Part shown: positions 1-10,400 of the stretch, one piece after another
Position numbering within the stretch: position 1 is the stretch's first letter
Layout: every line of letters starts with the position of its first letter
Source: Rhodococcus rhodnii
GTDB taxonomy: Bacteria > Actinomycetota > Actinomycetes > Mycobacteriales > Pseudonocardiaceae
Length of the DNA: 64,000 nucleotides
Direction of reading: 5' to 3'
Assembly (NCBI GenBank): GCA_000720375.1
Contig: JOAA01000017.1
Span: 1 to 64,000, forward strand
Translations under genes and position numbers: made by a program
The notes under the pieces: model-generated
Database searches by the model: none
What the model saw: the letters and a program-made list of their open reading frames with translations, nothing else
What the model was told of the DNA's origin: nothing

Positions 1-96
1 AGGAAGAAGCTGGCCATCGCCGTCGCGGTGCTCGTGCTCATCTCGATAGGCGTGATCGTGTGGATCGGCGCCACCGTGATCGGTACGTTCCTTTGA
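1..96 (+). CDS. C-terminal end of a membrane protein (partial)
   Basis: The window opens inside a reading frame of 31 codons that ends at a TGA (94-96). The visible residues run from RKK through about 25 mostly hydrophobic residues (valine, leucine, isoleucine, tryptophan) to a GTFL end. They look like a final transmembrane helix preceded by a positive inside cluster. The rest of the protein lies outside the window, so no family can be assigned. Confidence 0.6.
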   Translation, partial: RKKLAIAVAVLVLISIGVIVWIGATVIGTFL

Positions 97-108
97 GACG
101 ACCGGCGG

Positions 109-589
109 TCATTCCGCCACCAGGCGGGAACCCAGGACCCTGGCGGTGAAGTTCGCCAGCTGCTCCCGCATCCTTTCCCGCGGCACAGACTCCTGCCCGG
201 CCAGATGTTCGACGAGATCGGCTCGTGTGGCGGCGAGTAGCGCGTGAGCGATGAAGTCGCGGTCGACCAGATCGGGAATCTGTTCCAGCATGGCTTGGAG
301 CAGGCCATGCCATCGCGTGTACTGCTCTGTCCGATAAGGACTGGCGCTTCCCGGCTCCTCCAGGGCAGGCGCGAGCCGGCGATTGTCGAGTTTGAAGCAC
401 AAGAGGGCGTCGAGCAGGGCGGGTATGCGCTGAAGCGGCGCAGTGGCAGGCCCAAGGGGCGGCGGACCCGCTTCGACCGCGTTGGCAAGCGGCTCGAGCC
501 GTGCCTCGTACAGCGCGCGAACCAGTCCCGTGCGGTCGCCGAAGGCATAGAAAAGCGTTCCTTTGCCGACGCCTGCCGCTGCCGCCACC
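109..589 (-). pseudogene. TetR-family regulator lacking its N-terminus
   Basis: The frame contains the recognition-helix part of a TetR HTH (VAAAAGVGKGTLFYAFGDR, about 589-530). A helical ligand-binding domain of normal size follows, ending ...TARVLGSRLVAE. A complete TetR protein has about 30 residues of helix 1-2 before this motif, and here they are missing. At about 590 the DNA changes to an oppositely oriented NmrA-like fragment. In-frame start codons upstream lie in that other fragment, so any protein made would have half a DNA-binding domain. This is read as a deletion relic, not a working repressor. Confidence 0.75.
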
Positions 590-593
590 GGCA

Positions 594-790
594 ACGGCCG
601 TGTCGGCTTCGTCGACGCCGAGGACATCGCAGCCGTCGCGACGCACGCACTGACCGACGAACGCGCCCCCAACACCGATCTTGTCCTGACCGGACCAGAA
701 GCTCTGAGCTACGCCGACAGCGTTCAGCGAATCACCGGCCGGCCCCCACGCGGCTTCCGCGCACTCGTCGAGAAGGTTCAACCGGTGTGA
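594..790 (+). pseudogene. NmrA-like NAD(P)-binding protein, doubly deleted remnant
   Basis: The residues GRVGFVDAEDIAAVATHAL and LTGPEALSYAD are typical of the middle of NmrA/ergot-alkaloid-type NAD(P)H-binding proteins. The end, ITGRPPRGFRALVEKV, is typical of their last helix. The N-terminal Rossmann half is missing. The roughly 50 residues that normally separate SYAD from the ITGRPP motif are also gone (join near 720). Together with the abutting TetR relic this looks like a divergent regulator/oxidoreductase pair collapsed by deletion. Confidence 0.75.
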
Positions 791-901
791 TCCAGCCCGC
801 AGGGGCTCGTTCGGGTAGAGGACATCCAGCGTCCTGTACGGACGAAAGAGTGATCACGCAGGCGGCACAACGAACGCCGACCGGAACGTCAGGAGCACCT
901 C

Positions 902-1327
902 ATGTCCGTCACTACAACGACCCACCTCAACTTCCGCGGCACCGCCCGTGAAGCCTTGGAGTTCTACCAGTCCGTCTGCGGCGGCGATCTGGCCATCATC
1001 ACCTACAAGGACATGGGCAACGTCGAGAACCCCGACGAAGCCGATCAGGTTGTCTGGGGCCAGGTCCGCGCCGACAACGGCTTCCACGTCATGGCTTACG
1101 ACGTGCCCGCCGGGAGGCCTTTCAGTCGTGGCGACGACCCCTTCTTCGTTTCCCTGCGCGGCGACTCCGCCGAGGAGATCTCTGCCCTGTGGGACAAGCT
1201 GTCCGACGACGCCACCGTCATCGCTCCTCTGGCGCCCTCCGCCTGGGCACCGCTGTACGGCATGCTCAAGGACCGCTTCGGCATCACCTGGGTGCTCGAC
1301 GTCGCCACCGCGTACACGCCCTCCTGA
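902..1327 (+). CDS. VOC-superfamily (PhnB/glyoxalase-like) protein
   Basis: The 141-residue protein has the pattern of PhnB-like VOC proteins. It opens HLNFRGTAREALEFYQSVCGGDL, continues GFHVMAYDVPAG, and ends with GMLKDRFGITWVLDV, where the domain closes. These cytoplasmic proteins form paired beta-alpha-beta-beta-beta modules, but many have no known substrate, and none is evident here. The ATG at 902 is preceded by AGGAGC at about 7 bases, which fixes the start. The gene stands alone, with the LysR gene convergent 20 bases downstream. Length is normal for the family. Confidence 0.85.
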   Translation: MSVTTTTHLNFRGTAREALEFYQSVCGGDLAIITYKDMGNVENPDEADQVVWGQVRADNGFHVMAYDVPAGRPFSRGDDPFFVSLRGDSAEEISALWDKLSDDATVIAPLAPSAWAPLYGMLKDRFGITWVLDVATAYTPS

Positions 1328-1347
1328 CCCGCCGCCGTCCACTGGGT

Positions 1348-2238
1348 CTACTGTGGACGGTGCAGTCCGCCTGCCAGGTCGTCGCGGAAGGCCGCCACCA
1401 CACACTCGGCCGCACTGCCCGCGTTGGCCGCGGCGACGACGATGCTGCCGGCGATCGTGATCGCCGGCTCGAGCGGGATCGATCGGACGCGGGTTGAGCG
1501 GATTTCGGCGGCCTGGTCGGCCGGTAGCACCGTCCAGCTCTGTGGATCCGAGCCGACCTCGACAATGGTGTCCTGCAGCGTGCCGGTCGGCCGGCCCGCC
1601 CTCGGGCACAGCCCGGTGTTGTGCAGCGCCAGGACGACGGCGTCATGCAGCGGCGGATCGTGCTTACGGGCGGGAACCCGCAGCGTGTAGTCGGCCAGTT
1701 CAGCCAGACCGACGGCACTGCGGTCCGCAGCCGGATGATGCTTGGAAACCACCGCGAACAGGCGTTCGTTCCAGGTCGGCAGCACCGTTAGCCCGGGCAC
1801 GGAACGAACGCCCCGAGTCAGCGCCATGTCGAGTTCACCATGCCGGAGTGCGTTGAGCCGGGCTTCGACTGGCAGATCGACCAGTACCACGTCGAACTCG
1901 GGCGCGCGCTCGCGCAGGGCGTCGATCCCCCGTTCCAGGCGGGCGGTCAGGCCGGCGGCGGTGCCGATGCGCACGGTCGTCATCACCTGCATGGCTGCGA
2001 CCTGCACCTGTTCGGCCGCGGCGAGCGTCTTGCGGGCCGCGTCGAGCACCCGCTGCCCGGCCTCGGTGAGCCGGACCCGCCGGGGTGACCGGTCGAGCAG
2101 CCGGACCCCGAGTTCCCGTTCCAGCCGGGCGATCTGCTGGCTGACGGCCGGCTGCGCGATGTGCAACCGCTCGGCGGCCCGGCCGAAGTGCAGTTCGTCG
2201 GCGACGGTGACGAAATAGCGCAGTGCCCGCAACTCCAT
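1348..2238 (-). CDS. LysR-family transcriptional regulator
   Basis: This 296-residue protein begins MELRALRYFVTVADELHFGRAA. It has the standard LysR winged HTH in residues 1-60 (AQPAVSQQIARLERELG) and a periplasmic-binding-like effector domain afterwards. The ATG at 2238 follows AGGAA by four bases and gives the normal family N-terminus, although the frame stays open far upstream. It is divergent from the LLM oxidoreductase gene, with a 93-base gap that holds a T-N11-A palindrome. Control of that oxidoreductase is therefore the simplest role. The inducer is unknown. Confidence 0.92.
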   Translation of the reverse strand: MELRALRYFVTVADELHFGRAAERLHIAQPAVSQQIARLERELGVRLLDRSPRRVRLTEAGQRVLDAARKTLAAAEQVQVAAMQVMTTVRIGTAAGLTARLERGIDALRERAPEFDVVLVDLPVEARLNALRHGELDMALTRGVRSVPGLTVLPTWNERLFAVVSKHHPAADRSAVGLAELADYTLRVPARKHDPPLHDAVVLALHNTGLCPRAGRPTGTLQDTIVEVGSDPQSWTVLPADQAAEIRSTRVRSIPLEPAITIAGSIVVAAANAGSAAECVVAAFRDDLAGGLHRPQ

Positions 2239-2263
2239 AGGTTCCTGCCCGTACGGCTCCGAC

Positions 2264-2280
2264 GATAAGGCGAGCTTATC
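2264..2280. promoter_or_regulatory. LysR-type operator (T-N11-A palindrome)
   Basis: GATAAG and CTTATC form a perfect 6-bp inverted repeat around GCGAG, and TAAGGCGAGCTTA fits the T-N11-A rule for LysR sites. It lies between the divergent LysR and LLM genes, 26 bases from the LysR start, where autoregulation and divergent control are expected. Confidence 0.7.
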
Positions 2281-2331
2281 GCAGCGCATGCCGGTTGAAT
2301 CTGGTTCGCGTCGCCGGCCGGTGCTGAAGTC

Positions 2332-3177
2332 GTGACCATGACCATCGAACTGGGACTGCTTGGGGCCTACCTGACCGCCGCCGACGCGACCACCGCGCAG
2401 GCCGTCGCTTTGGAGGAGGCCGGATACGACGCGGTGTGGCTGGCCGCCTCGCCGACCGCCGATCTCCTGACCGCGCAACGGCTGCTCGACGCCACCAGCC
2501 GGATCGTGGTCGGCACCAGCGTGATCAACGTCTGGCAGGCCGACGCGGACACTGTCGCGCAGTCCTACCACCGGATCGAGGCCAAGCACCCCGGTCGGCT
2601 CGTCATTGGCATCGGTGCCGGCCACCGGGAACATGACGCCGGGTACGCCTCCCCCGTCGCGAAAATCACGGCCTACTTGGACATCCTGACCGCAGGCGGC
2701 GTGCCGGCCGACCGGCTGGTGCTGGCCGCCCTCGGGCCCAAGATGCTCCGCCTGGCGGCCGACCGCGTCGCGGGCACTGTCACGCTCCAGGTGACGCCCG
2801 AACACACCCGGCGCGCCCGGGAGATTCTCGGACCGGACAAGCTGGTGGTGCCGGGACACGGCGTGCTGCTGGACACCGATGTCGAGCGGGCCCGCGCGAC
2901 CGGCCGGGCCGGTGTCCGGCCCATGCTGGGCATCGCCAACTACGCCAAGAACCTCCGGCGGATCGGCTACACCGACCAGGACCTCACCGATCCCTTCAGC
3001 GACAGGCTGATCGACGAGCTCGTGCTGCACGGCGACGCCGCAGCCATCGCGGACGGCATCCGCGCGGAGTTGGCAGCGGGGGCGAGTCACGTCGGCGTGC
3101 ACGCCATGGGCGAGGACCCGACCGGGACTCTGCGCGTGGTCGCCGAGGCAATGCGATCAGCAGATGCCGTCAGGTGA
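2332..3177 (+). CDS. LLM-class (F420/flavin-dependent) oxidoreductase
   Basis: The 281-residue protein has the bacterial luciferase-like TIM-barrel signature. EEAGYDAVWLAASPTA comes early, GTSVINVWQADADTVAQSYHRIEAKHPGR follows, then a GIGAG turn, and VHGDAAAI-type and ASHVGVHAMGEDP segments lie near the end. Actinomycete members mostly use F420H2 or FMN, and cofactor choice cannot be read here. The start is GTG 2332 or ATG 2338; neither has a strong ribosome site. It is divergent from the LysR gene and overlaps the WYL gene tail-to-tail by 8 bases. Confidence 0.87.
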   Translation: MTMTIELGLLGAYLTAADATTAQAVALEEAGYDAVWLAASPTADLLTAQRLLDATSRIVVGTSVINVWQADADTVAQSYHRIEAKHPGRLVIGIGAGHREHDAGYASPVAKITAYLDILTAGGVPADRLVLAALGPKMLRLAADRVAGTVTLQVTPEHTRRAREILGPDKLVVPGHGVLLDTDVERARATGRAGVRPMLGIANYAKNLRRIGYTDQDLTDPFSDRLIDELVLHGDAAAIADGIRAELAAGASHVGVHAMGEDPTGTLRVVAEAMRSADAVR

Positions 3178-4159
3178 CGGACTGGCGGTAGCGGCGGGCA
3201 AGCAGGACGGCGGCGTTGCGCAGCTCCATGGGGCCGACGATGTGAATGTCGGCGTCGAAGCGGCCCAGTGAGGCGGCCAGGCCGGCCCAGGACCAGGAAC
3301 CGACGATGAGCCGGCACCGTTCGTCGCCGATCGGCTCGACGATGCCGTCGCCGACGAACGGCGCCACCTCGTCGGCGGGCAGGTCGATCACGGCCTCTCC
3401 CTGGCACGGCCATGCGTCCTTGACGCCCGCGGCACCCTTGAACTTGGCGTTGACGAACACGGCGACATCACCGCCGGGGATCTCCCGCGGGCTGAATCGG
3501 GGCCCGGTCGGCGTTTTCGGCGTCATCCGGTCGGCCCGGAAGATCCGCCAGCCTGCGCGGTCCAGATCCCAGCCGACCAGATACCAACGCCCAGCCCGGT
3601 TGATCACGTGGTGTGGTTCGACGCGACGCGGCGGTATGAAGCTGCCGTCGGCGGGATCGGCTTGCGGCAACTCGCTCGCGTAGTCAAAGCGCAGAACCTC
3701 GTGGGCCCGTACGGCGGCGCTGAGCGCCAGCAGCACCGCGCTGTCGACCTTTTCCGCCGGACGCGCGGTGCTTCGCTCGACCACCGTCACTTGCACAGCG
3801 TCGATGCGGTGTCGCAACCGAGCGGGCATCACCTGGCGCATCGTGGCCAGCGCACGCGTCGCGGCGTCGGTGCTGTCCACGCCCGAGCTGGTCGCGAGCT
3901 GCAACGCCACCGCTACTGCCACGGCCTGGTCGTCGTCGAACAGCAGCGGTGGCACCTCGGTACCGGCTTCGAGCCGGTAGCCGCCGTCCGGTCCTTTCAC
4001 CGCGACGACGGGGTAGCCGAGTTCGCGCAGCCGATCGATGTCACGGCGTACTGTTCGCGGCGTGACATTGAGCCGTTCGGCGAGCAGATGGCCGGGCCAG
4101 TCACGCCGCGCCTGCAGCAGCGAGAGAAGAGAGAGCAGCCGGCCTGATGCCTGAGTCAT
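3170..4159 (-). CDS. YafY-type HTH_11/WYL-domain transcriptional regulator
   Basis: The 329-residue protein starts with a winged HTH (LLSLLQARRDWPGHLLAERLNVTPRTVRRDIDRLRELGY, about 8-48). A linker and a WYL domain follow (VEPHHVINRAGRWYLVGWDLDRAGWRIFRADRM), then a WCX-like C-terminus. WYL regulators bind nucleic-acid-derived or other small ligands and repress or activate nearby genes. The ATG at 4159 follows AAGGTGG. No neighbour is an obvious target, since the gene is convergent with the LLM oxidoreductase. Confidence 0.9.
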   Translation of the reverse strand: MTQASGRLLSLLSLLQARRDWPGHLLAERLNVTPRTVRRDIDRLRELGYPVVAVKGPDGGYRLEAGTEVPPLLFDDDQAVAVAVALQLATSSGVDSTDAATRALATMRQVMPARLRHRIDAVQVTVVERSTARPAEKVDSAVLLALSAAVRAHEVLRFDYASELPQADPADGSFIPPRRVEPHHVINRAGRWYLVGWDLDRAGWRIFRADRMTPKTPTGPRFSPREIPGGDVAVFVNAKFKGAAGVKDAWPCQGEAVIDLPADEVAPFVGDGIVEPIGDERCRLIVGSWSWAGLAASLGRFDADIHIVGPMELRNAAVLLARRYRQSVT

Positions 4160-4410
4160 GGGAATCCACCTTGGCAGCTGAGAGCAGTCACGGCCGTTTT
4201 CCTTTGATGGCGACGGCCCGGTGCCGTGTACTTGTCCACCATCGCGTCTGAAGAGGACAGCTTCGGTCCTCTACCCCGCGCGCACCCCGTGGCCTGGGTC
4301 ACGATCAAGGCGGGCGCAGGTCAGGCACGCCGACAACTCGAAGATCACCACCGCACCACACCACACCACAAGAGCTGATCACCTGGCATGAAGGACTCAC
4401 CCGGCACAGC
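4160..4410. other. Intergenic, no gene recognised
   Basis: This lies between the WYL start and the terminator of the giant-protein operon. A plus-strand stretch near 4265-4370 reads open for about 40 codons (…HPVAWVTIKAGAGQARRQL…) but has no start with a ribosome site and no recognisable family. The WYL promoter must lie here. Confidence 0.4.
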
Positions 4411-4448
4411 CGAACGCCTGGCCGGCGTCATCACCGGCCAGGCGTTCG
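4411..4448 (-). terminator. Strong stem-loop terminator after the RHS gene
   Basis: A perfect 15-bp inverted repeat (4411-4425 CGAACGCCTGGCCGG with 4434-4448) encloses an 8-base loop. It lies 20 bases beyond the RHS stop codon and is very GC-rich. There is no clear U-tract, which is usual in actinomycetes. It closes the two-gene operon and leaves no room for a downstream immunity gene. Confidence 0.8.
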
Positions 4449-4468
4449 CGGCTGTCACAGGTTGCGCG

Positions 4469-7400
4469 TCACTCCGTGAGTCCGAAGATGATGCTGCCCT
4501 GGAGGGTTCCGATTTGCATTATCGTGCCCGCCGATGTCGGACCCGGTTCAATATGGTTGAACACACCGTCTGGCCGCTCACCCGGGTGAGGCCCGTAGTT
4601 GTTCATGACGTTGCCTGAGTAAGGCCCGAATTTCCCGACCTGGATGACCGTGCCGTACACGTTGCCCTTCAAAGTCGAACCCGAGCCCCCTGTCATGATC
4701 AACGTGCCGTACACGTTGCCCTCCAGGACCGCACCGCCTCTGATGTGGACGGTGCCGTGCACGTCGCCTCTGATGACCGTGCCTTCGCTGACCGTGATCG
4801 TGTGTATCGGGCCATCGACCGTCGACACGACGTCGCCTGCCTCACCGACGAGGCACAGGTCGTCGTTGTGGACAAGGACCGGGTCGGCCCCGATCAGCAC
4901 GTAGTAGCTGCGCAGATCCTTGACCGAGAGGTTGTACGCCACGGCGAAACGCCGGGTGTCCGCTCGCAGGCTGCCGAACGCGACACGCCCGCCGGACGAA
5001 GTCAGCAGACTGTCGCCGCGGTCGAAACGATCGGCGCGCTGCCATTGCCGGTCAGTCTCGTTCCAGAACGGGTGGTCCTCGGTGGTGGTCACCTTGGCAC
5101 CGTCCTCGGTCACGAGATCGAGCACACTGTCCCGGTGCTGAATCAGGGCCTTCACGGCCTTGGCCATCGTGGTGCCGCTCTGTGGGTCGGCTGCGAGGAC
5201 CTCGTCGCCGATCTTCACCTCGGCGATGGGTTTCACCGTCCCGTCGGCCATGACCACCTTGGTCTCCCCGGTGAAACTGCACGCCTTCGCCACCGGCTTG
5301 GCGGCGATCTTGCCCACCTTGAGCGCCTTGAGCACTGACAACAACGGCAGATCGGCAAGCAGCCACCAGCAGGACGACTCGCCCGTCGCGCACTCGGCGG
5401 CGCTTTGCCCGGCGCCTGCCACCGGCATCATCCCGACGGCCAGTTCCGCGATCGGCGACTTGTCGCGATCCAGCGCACCGAGGTCCTGAACGTAGGAGCA
5501 GAAGCCCTCGTTGCCGACTGCCCGGCGGCAGACGTGCTTCGCCCAGTCCCTGACCGCGTCGTCGTACTCGTCGTCGGCGTATCCGCGGTGGGCGAGTCGC
5601 AACGCCCTCAGGTCCTCGAACGTCGGAATCGGCCGGTCGAACAGGATCGGCTGCTTCGACCTGTCCTTGTTCCTGCCGTCGATGATCATCGCCCGTTCGG
5701 CCTTCGCCGCCGCCGGACCGTAGCCGGCCGGCGCGTTGGGTTTGGTCGGCTGTCCCGGCGCGACCGGCGTCCAGACCGAGCCGCTGCCGCCCCTCTGCTC
5801 ATCCTGGCGGCCGTAGAAATCGCAGCTGTCGCAGTAGGTTCCGGCCGGATCGCTGAACGTGACCGGGTTGTTGTTGCTGTACGTGTACCCGTTCAACTGT
5901 TGTGCGTCGGCGAGGTCGAGCATCGGGTCGACAGAGACGAACCGGCCGGTCGACGGGTCGTAGTCCCGTGCGCCCAGGTGTGTCAGGCCGGTGCTGTCGT
6001 CCTCGACGCCGCCGACGAAGCCGTGATCGGTCGGCCATTGCACCGCGGTACCACGAGAGCCGCCGAAAGGCAGATGGCGGCGACGGGTCACTTCCAACGT
6101 ACCTGCGTTGATCGCGATCTGTCCGGTCCCCTGATGGTCGCCGACGAGCCAGGTGAGTGTTCCGTTTCCTTGCCGGGCGGCGACGATCCGCCCGCCATGG
6201 CTGTAGTAGCGGGTGACCGTCGGGTTGCCGCCGTTGACATTGAGCCGCAGTTCCTGGCCCGGCAGGTAGAGCGTCGTGCCTTCGGGGTCTCGCCGGATCA
6301 ACCGGTTACCCTCGGCGTCATAGATGAACGACGTGTCCTTGCCGTCCTTCTTGACCCCGGCCAGCTTGCCTTCGACGTTCCAGGTGAATTCCTGGTCACC
6401 CTTGCGCGTCACCGCTCCGCCGGCGTTGTACTGGTACTCCTCGCGGGTGGTCACTCCGTTTTTCTTCGTGGTGACCGCGTTCAGCGCGTGCCCGTGCCCC
6501 GCGACGTCGTAGGTGTACGAGCGCTCTGTGTCGCCGGTGCTGGAGTGCTGGACTTCCGCCGTCCGGTTGCCGGACTTGTCATAGGTGTACGAATGCCAGT
6601 ACGGCGCAGGTCCGTCCAGACCGGCCAGGCTCGGTTCGGCCTTGCAGCCCTCGTCCGCCGACCAGTCTGCGGCCTTCGCGGTCCAGGCTTGTGTGGTCCG
6701 CAGCAGGTAGTCCTGCTGGAAGCACTGGATGTCCGCGGGCTGCTGCCCTTGCGGCACGTCCGCCACCGAGGTGATGGTGCCCGCCGGGGTGTAGGTGTAC
6801 TTGGTGTCCGACTGCATCGGCGCAGGCACCTGCGCGTCCACAACGGATCGGATCAGCCGCCGGTTGTTGGTGTCGTAGTAGTAGGACTGCCAGACGTGCT
6901 TGCCGGTGGGGCCGAGCTGCACGCGCTGCAGTTCCCCGTAACGCGTGTACTCGGTCGCGGTTCCGTAGAGGAACGTGCTTCCGTTGTAGCCGCCCGAGCT
7001 TTCCAGAATCGGGCCGAGGTGGTCGTACTTGTAGCTGACGCCCTCAGCCGGGAGTTCACCGGCTTTGTCGTACGTCTGACTCGACACGCTGCCATCCACA
7101 TTGTACGAAGCGAGGCTCGTGTAAGTGCGGGCCAGCAATCCCTCGCGCGCGGGAATGGTCAGTGTCGTGCCAGTCGGCTGATACAACTGGTTGTAGCTTA
7201 TGACCTTTCTCGTGTAAGCCTGCCCGTCGACCCACCGGGTCGAGGACGCCAACTTGCCCACGCCTTTGAATGCCGTGTCATACGTCCACTCAGTCAGCTT
7301 GGTGCCGCCGATCTGGCCGGCGTAGGTGGCGATTGGACGGTCCAGATTGTCGTATTCGAAGGCGACTGTCTCACCGCGACCGTCGCGGCCCGACGTTCGC

Positions 7401-10400
7401 CTGTTCAGGTCGTCATAGGACACAGTGGACGTTCCGCTGTCCGGATCCTCACTGGTCACCAGACGACCGCGCAAGTCATGCGTATAGCGCCAGACCTTGT
7501 CCATCGGGTCGGTCACCGTGGCAAGCTGACCGCCCTTGGTATACGTGTAAAGCGTTGCGTCGTAAGCACCTTCAGGCTTCGGGCCGTGGTAACGCCGTCG
7601 CTCCACCACCTGGCCACGCGCGTCGGTGATGCTGGTGACGGGTGTAGCGCCCGATGGCGGCATGTTGTGCACCCGGTCGCCGCCATAGGTGATCGTGGAC
7701 CGCCGCTGCTCGTGCGCACCAGCGAAATACACGGACGCGGACAACCGGCCAGCGTCGTCATAGTAACTGCGAGTGTGGCCAGGCATCTCAGCGTCCGAAG
7801 CCAGCCACAGGATATCGTCCACCTCACCGGTGTTGAAGTACGGCTGGGACTTCATCCACTGCCTGCCGAGAGAGTCGTACCGGATGTCGGTGATCAGCCT
7901 GCCGCCGCCCATCGCGGGTGACTGGCTCTGCCTTGGCCGCAGCAGGCCGTCGTACAGTGTCTTGCTGGTGATCTCCGTGTTCTTCGGCCCCAGCCTGGTG
8001 GTGCTGACCACGCTCGCGCCGTCGTCACGGATCAGATAGGAGTATTTGACGCTGGGCTTCTCGTTGGTCGGCCGGTTCGGCAGCCAGACCATCGTCTTAC
8101 GTCCCGCGGCATCGTAGGCCGTGGTCGTCACCCGGCCGTTCGGGTCGGTGATCTTGACCGGCATGCCCCATGCCGGATCGTAGGCCGTCGTGGTCGTCAG
8201 ACCGGCTGAACCCACCTTGGGCGCTGGACTGGTGATCATCGTCTGCGTGAGCGGTCCACCCAAGGCCGGGGTGTACGCGGTCGTCGTGGTGCGGCCGGCC
8301 GCGTCCTTGACGGTCTCGACACGGCCATGGTCGTCGTATTCCGTTGTGGACACTGTGAGATATACCGGGCCGGCCTCGGGACGGTCGGTCAGGATCTCCG
8401 CCTTTGTGATATTTCCGTTGTCGTCAAAGGTGTTACGCGTGTCGGACAACGCGTCCCGTGGGAAGACCAGCGGTTCGCCACACTTGACCGAGACAATCTC
8501 CTCACGGGAGATGAGGCCGATGATCCACTTGCTTGTGTTGGGGGCGTACGTGTTGATCGTGCATCGGTCGTCCTGCGCCGTACTGACGTCACCAAGATCG
8601 CTGACCTTCGTCAGCAAGCCACGATCGTTGTAGTCGGAGTCAGTTTCGGTGATCCGCCAACCGCCTGAGGACAGCGCGGTGTAGGACCGCTGCGTACCGG
8701 TTCTGACGATGTACGCCTTGAGGTCGCCGCGTGTCGCGGTCGGCCCTTGCACGTCGGGAACGATGATGGACTTGGCGATCCGCGGCGGATCCGGCCGGTC
8801 GGCGACGGTTGGGGCTTCGTAGGCGAATTGGGCCGACTCGTATCCGAAGCCTCGCAGCCAATCCGAGTCGGTGTAGTCGGTCAGTTCGGAGTCCTCGACG
8901 GTGACCGACCGCGTGCCGTTGGGCAGTTTGTCGCCGTCCATGCCACGGTAGAAGCGTTCCTCGGACATGGTCATCTTGCCGGACAGCTCATCGGGCGCCC
9001 CGATGCGCGTGCGGACCCGGCCGAAACCACGGAACTCGTTGTAGGTCTTGTCCTTGGTGAATTCCGAAGTGTCCCAGTGCCATGCCGCGCCGTCCAGGTA
9101 CTCGTAGCTCACCACCTGCTCGGGGCTGCTGAGTTTCTGGTCGTTCTGTACGCGCAACCGGTCGGACGTGATCACCTTGGTGACCATGTACTTGTGGAAG
9201 TAGTCCGTCCGCTCAGCGTGGTTCTTCAGCGCCCACTTGACCGGGAAGCACCACTGCGTGTTCTCTTCCGGTTTGGCCGGCAAGGTCCCCGGTGTGCACT
9301 GGGACGTGTAGGTGATCGAGACCAGACCGCCGGACTCGGTCCGCACACCTGTGATGCGGTAGCGGTACATCGGCGAGACGCCGTCCGCGGCGGTGTCGAC
9401 CCGATTGGGCAATGCGGTGCCCTCGAACGTGACCGGTGGCTGGACCGCCGTGCCGTCGCCGACCAGGCCGGTGTGTTTGAGGCTCTTGAGCCACAGGGAC
9501 GCCTTCTCGCTGTCGCCGGGGTTCGGGAACGAGTGCTCCAGATCCCACCGGTCGACGTCGTCGAACGCCGTCCCGCGCGACACCTGGGTGGTGACGCTGG
9601 CCAATCGCTTGGTCGACCAGAAGGACGGGTGGTGCACCTTGCACGGAGTCGCGTCGCACTTGTTGTCCCACGCGACATCCGGCCAGTTGTCCTTCTTGCT
9701 CTCGACACAGTCGCTGCCAGGCACACACCGGTCGTCGATGCCGAAGAGGATCCGGCCGCTCGGGGTGGTCACGGTGTCGCGCAGGCCGTAGTCGATCCGC
9801 TCGAGCGTGCCGCCGCGGACGTACTCGACCGCGGTCTCCTGCTGGTTCTGGCCGTACTTGTTGGTCTCGGTGCGGTAGTAGTACCGCATCATGTTGCCGT
9901 TGCGATCGATCACCTTGTCCAGCAGCCACCGGTAGGCCTGGACGCAGTGCGAGGCAGCCAGGGTGTCCGCCTTGCACGGCTCGTTGTCGTCATCGCCGTA
10001 GACAGGAACGGTCCACGTGGACTTCGAGTCCTTTTCGGACCCGAACCAGTACTGGGTACCGTCCACAGCGGTGATGACCCAGTACTCGCCGTTGTTGTCA
10101 TCGTTGTCGGTACCTTCACGGCGCTCGATACGAGAACCGTCGTCGCTCTTCGTCCGCCAGTTGTCGCTGCCGCCATCGCGGATCAGCGGACCGCCACTGC
10201 CACCGTAGGACGCGGTGGCATTGTCGCTACGCCAGCACAGATCCGCCATCTCCTGCGGCGGTTTGACGTCGCCCATGTCGTCGTCGCCACACGCGCCGTA
10301 CGTGCGCTCGACGAACCCAGGAGACAGGTTCCACCCCTCACCGGCCCACGACGGCTGGTTGTTCGTCGCACTCGTCCGTCCGTCCACTTCGGACGAACGA

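Noticed and set aside
5405..7921. Plus-strand open frame of 838 codons over the RHS gene
   Set aside because: It is an antisense shadow of the high-GC RHS coding frame; no ribosome site, arginine/valine-rich, no family.
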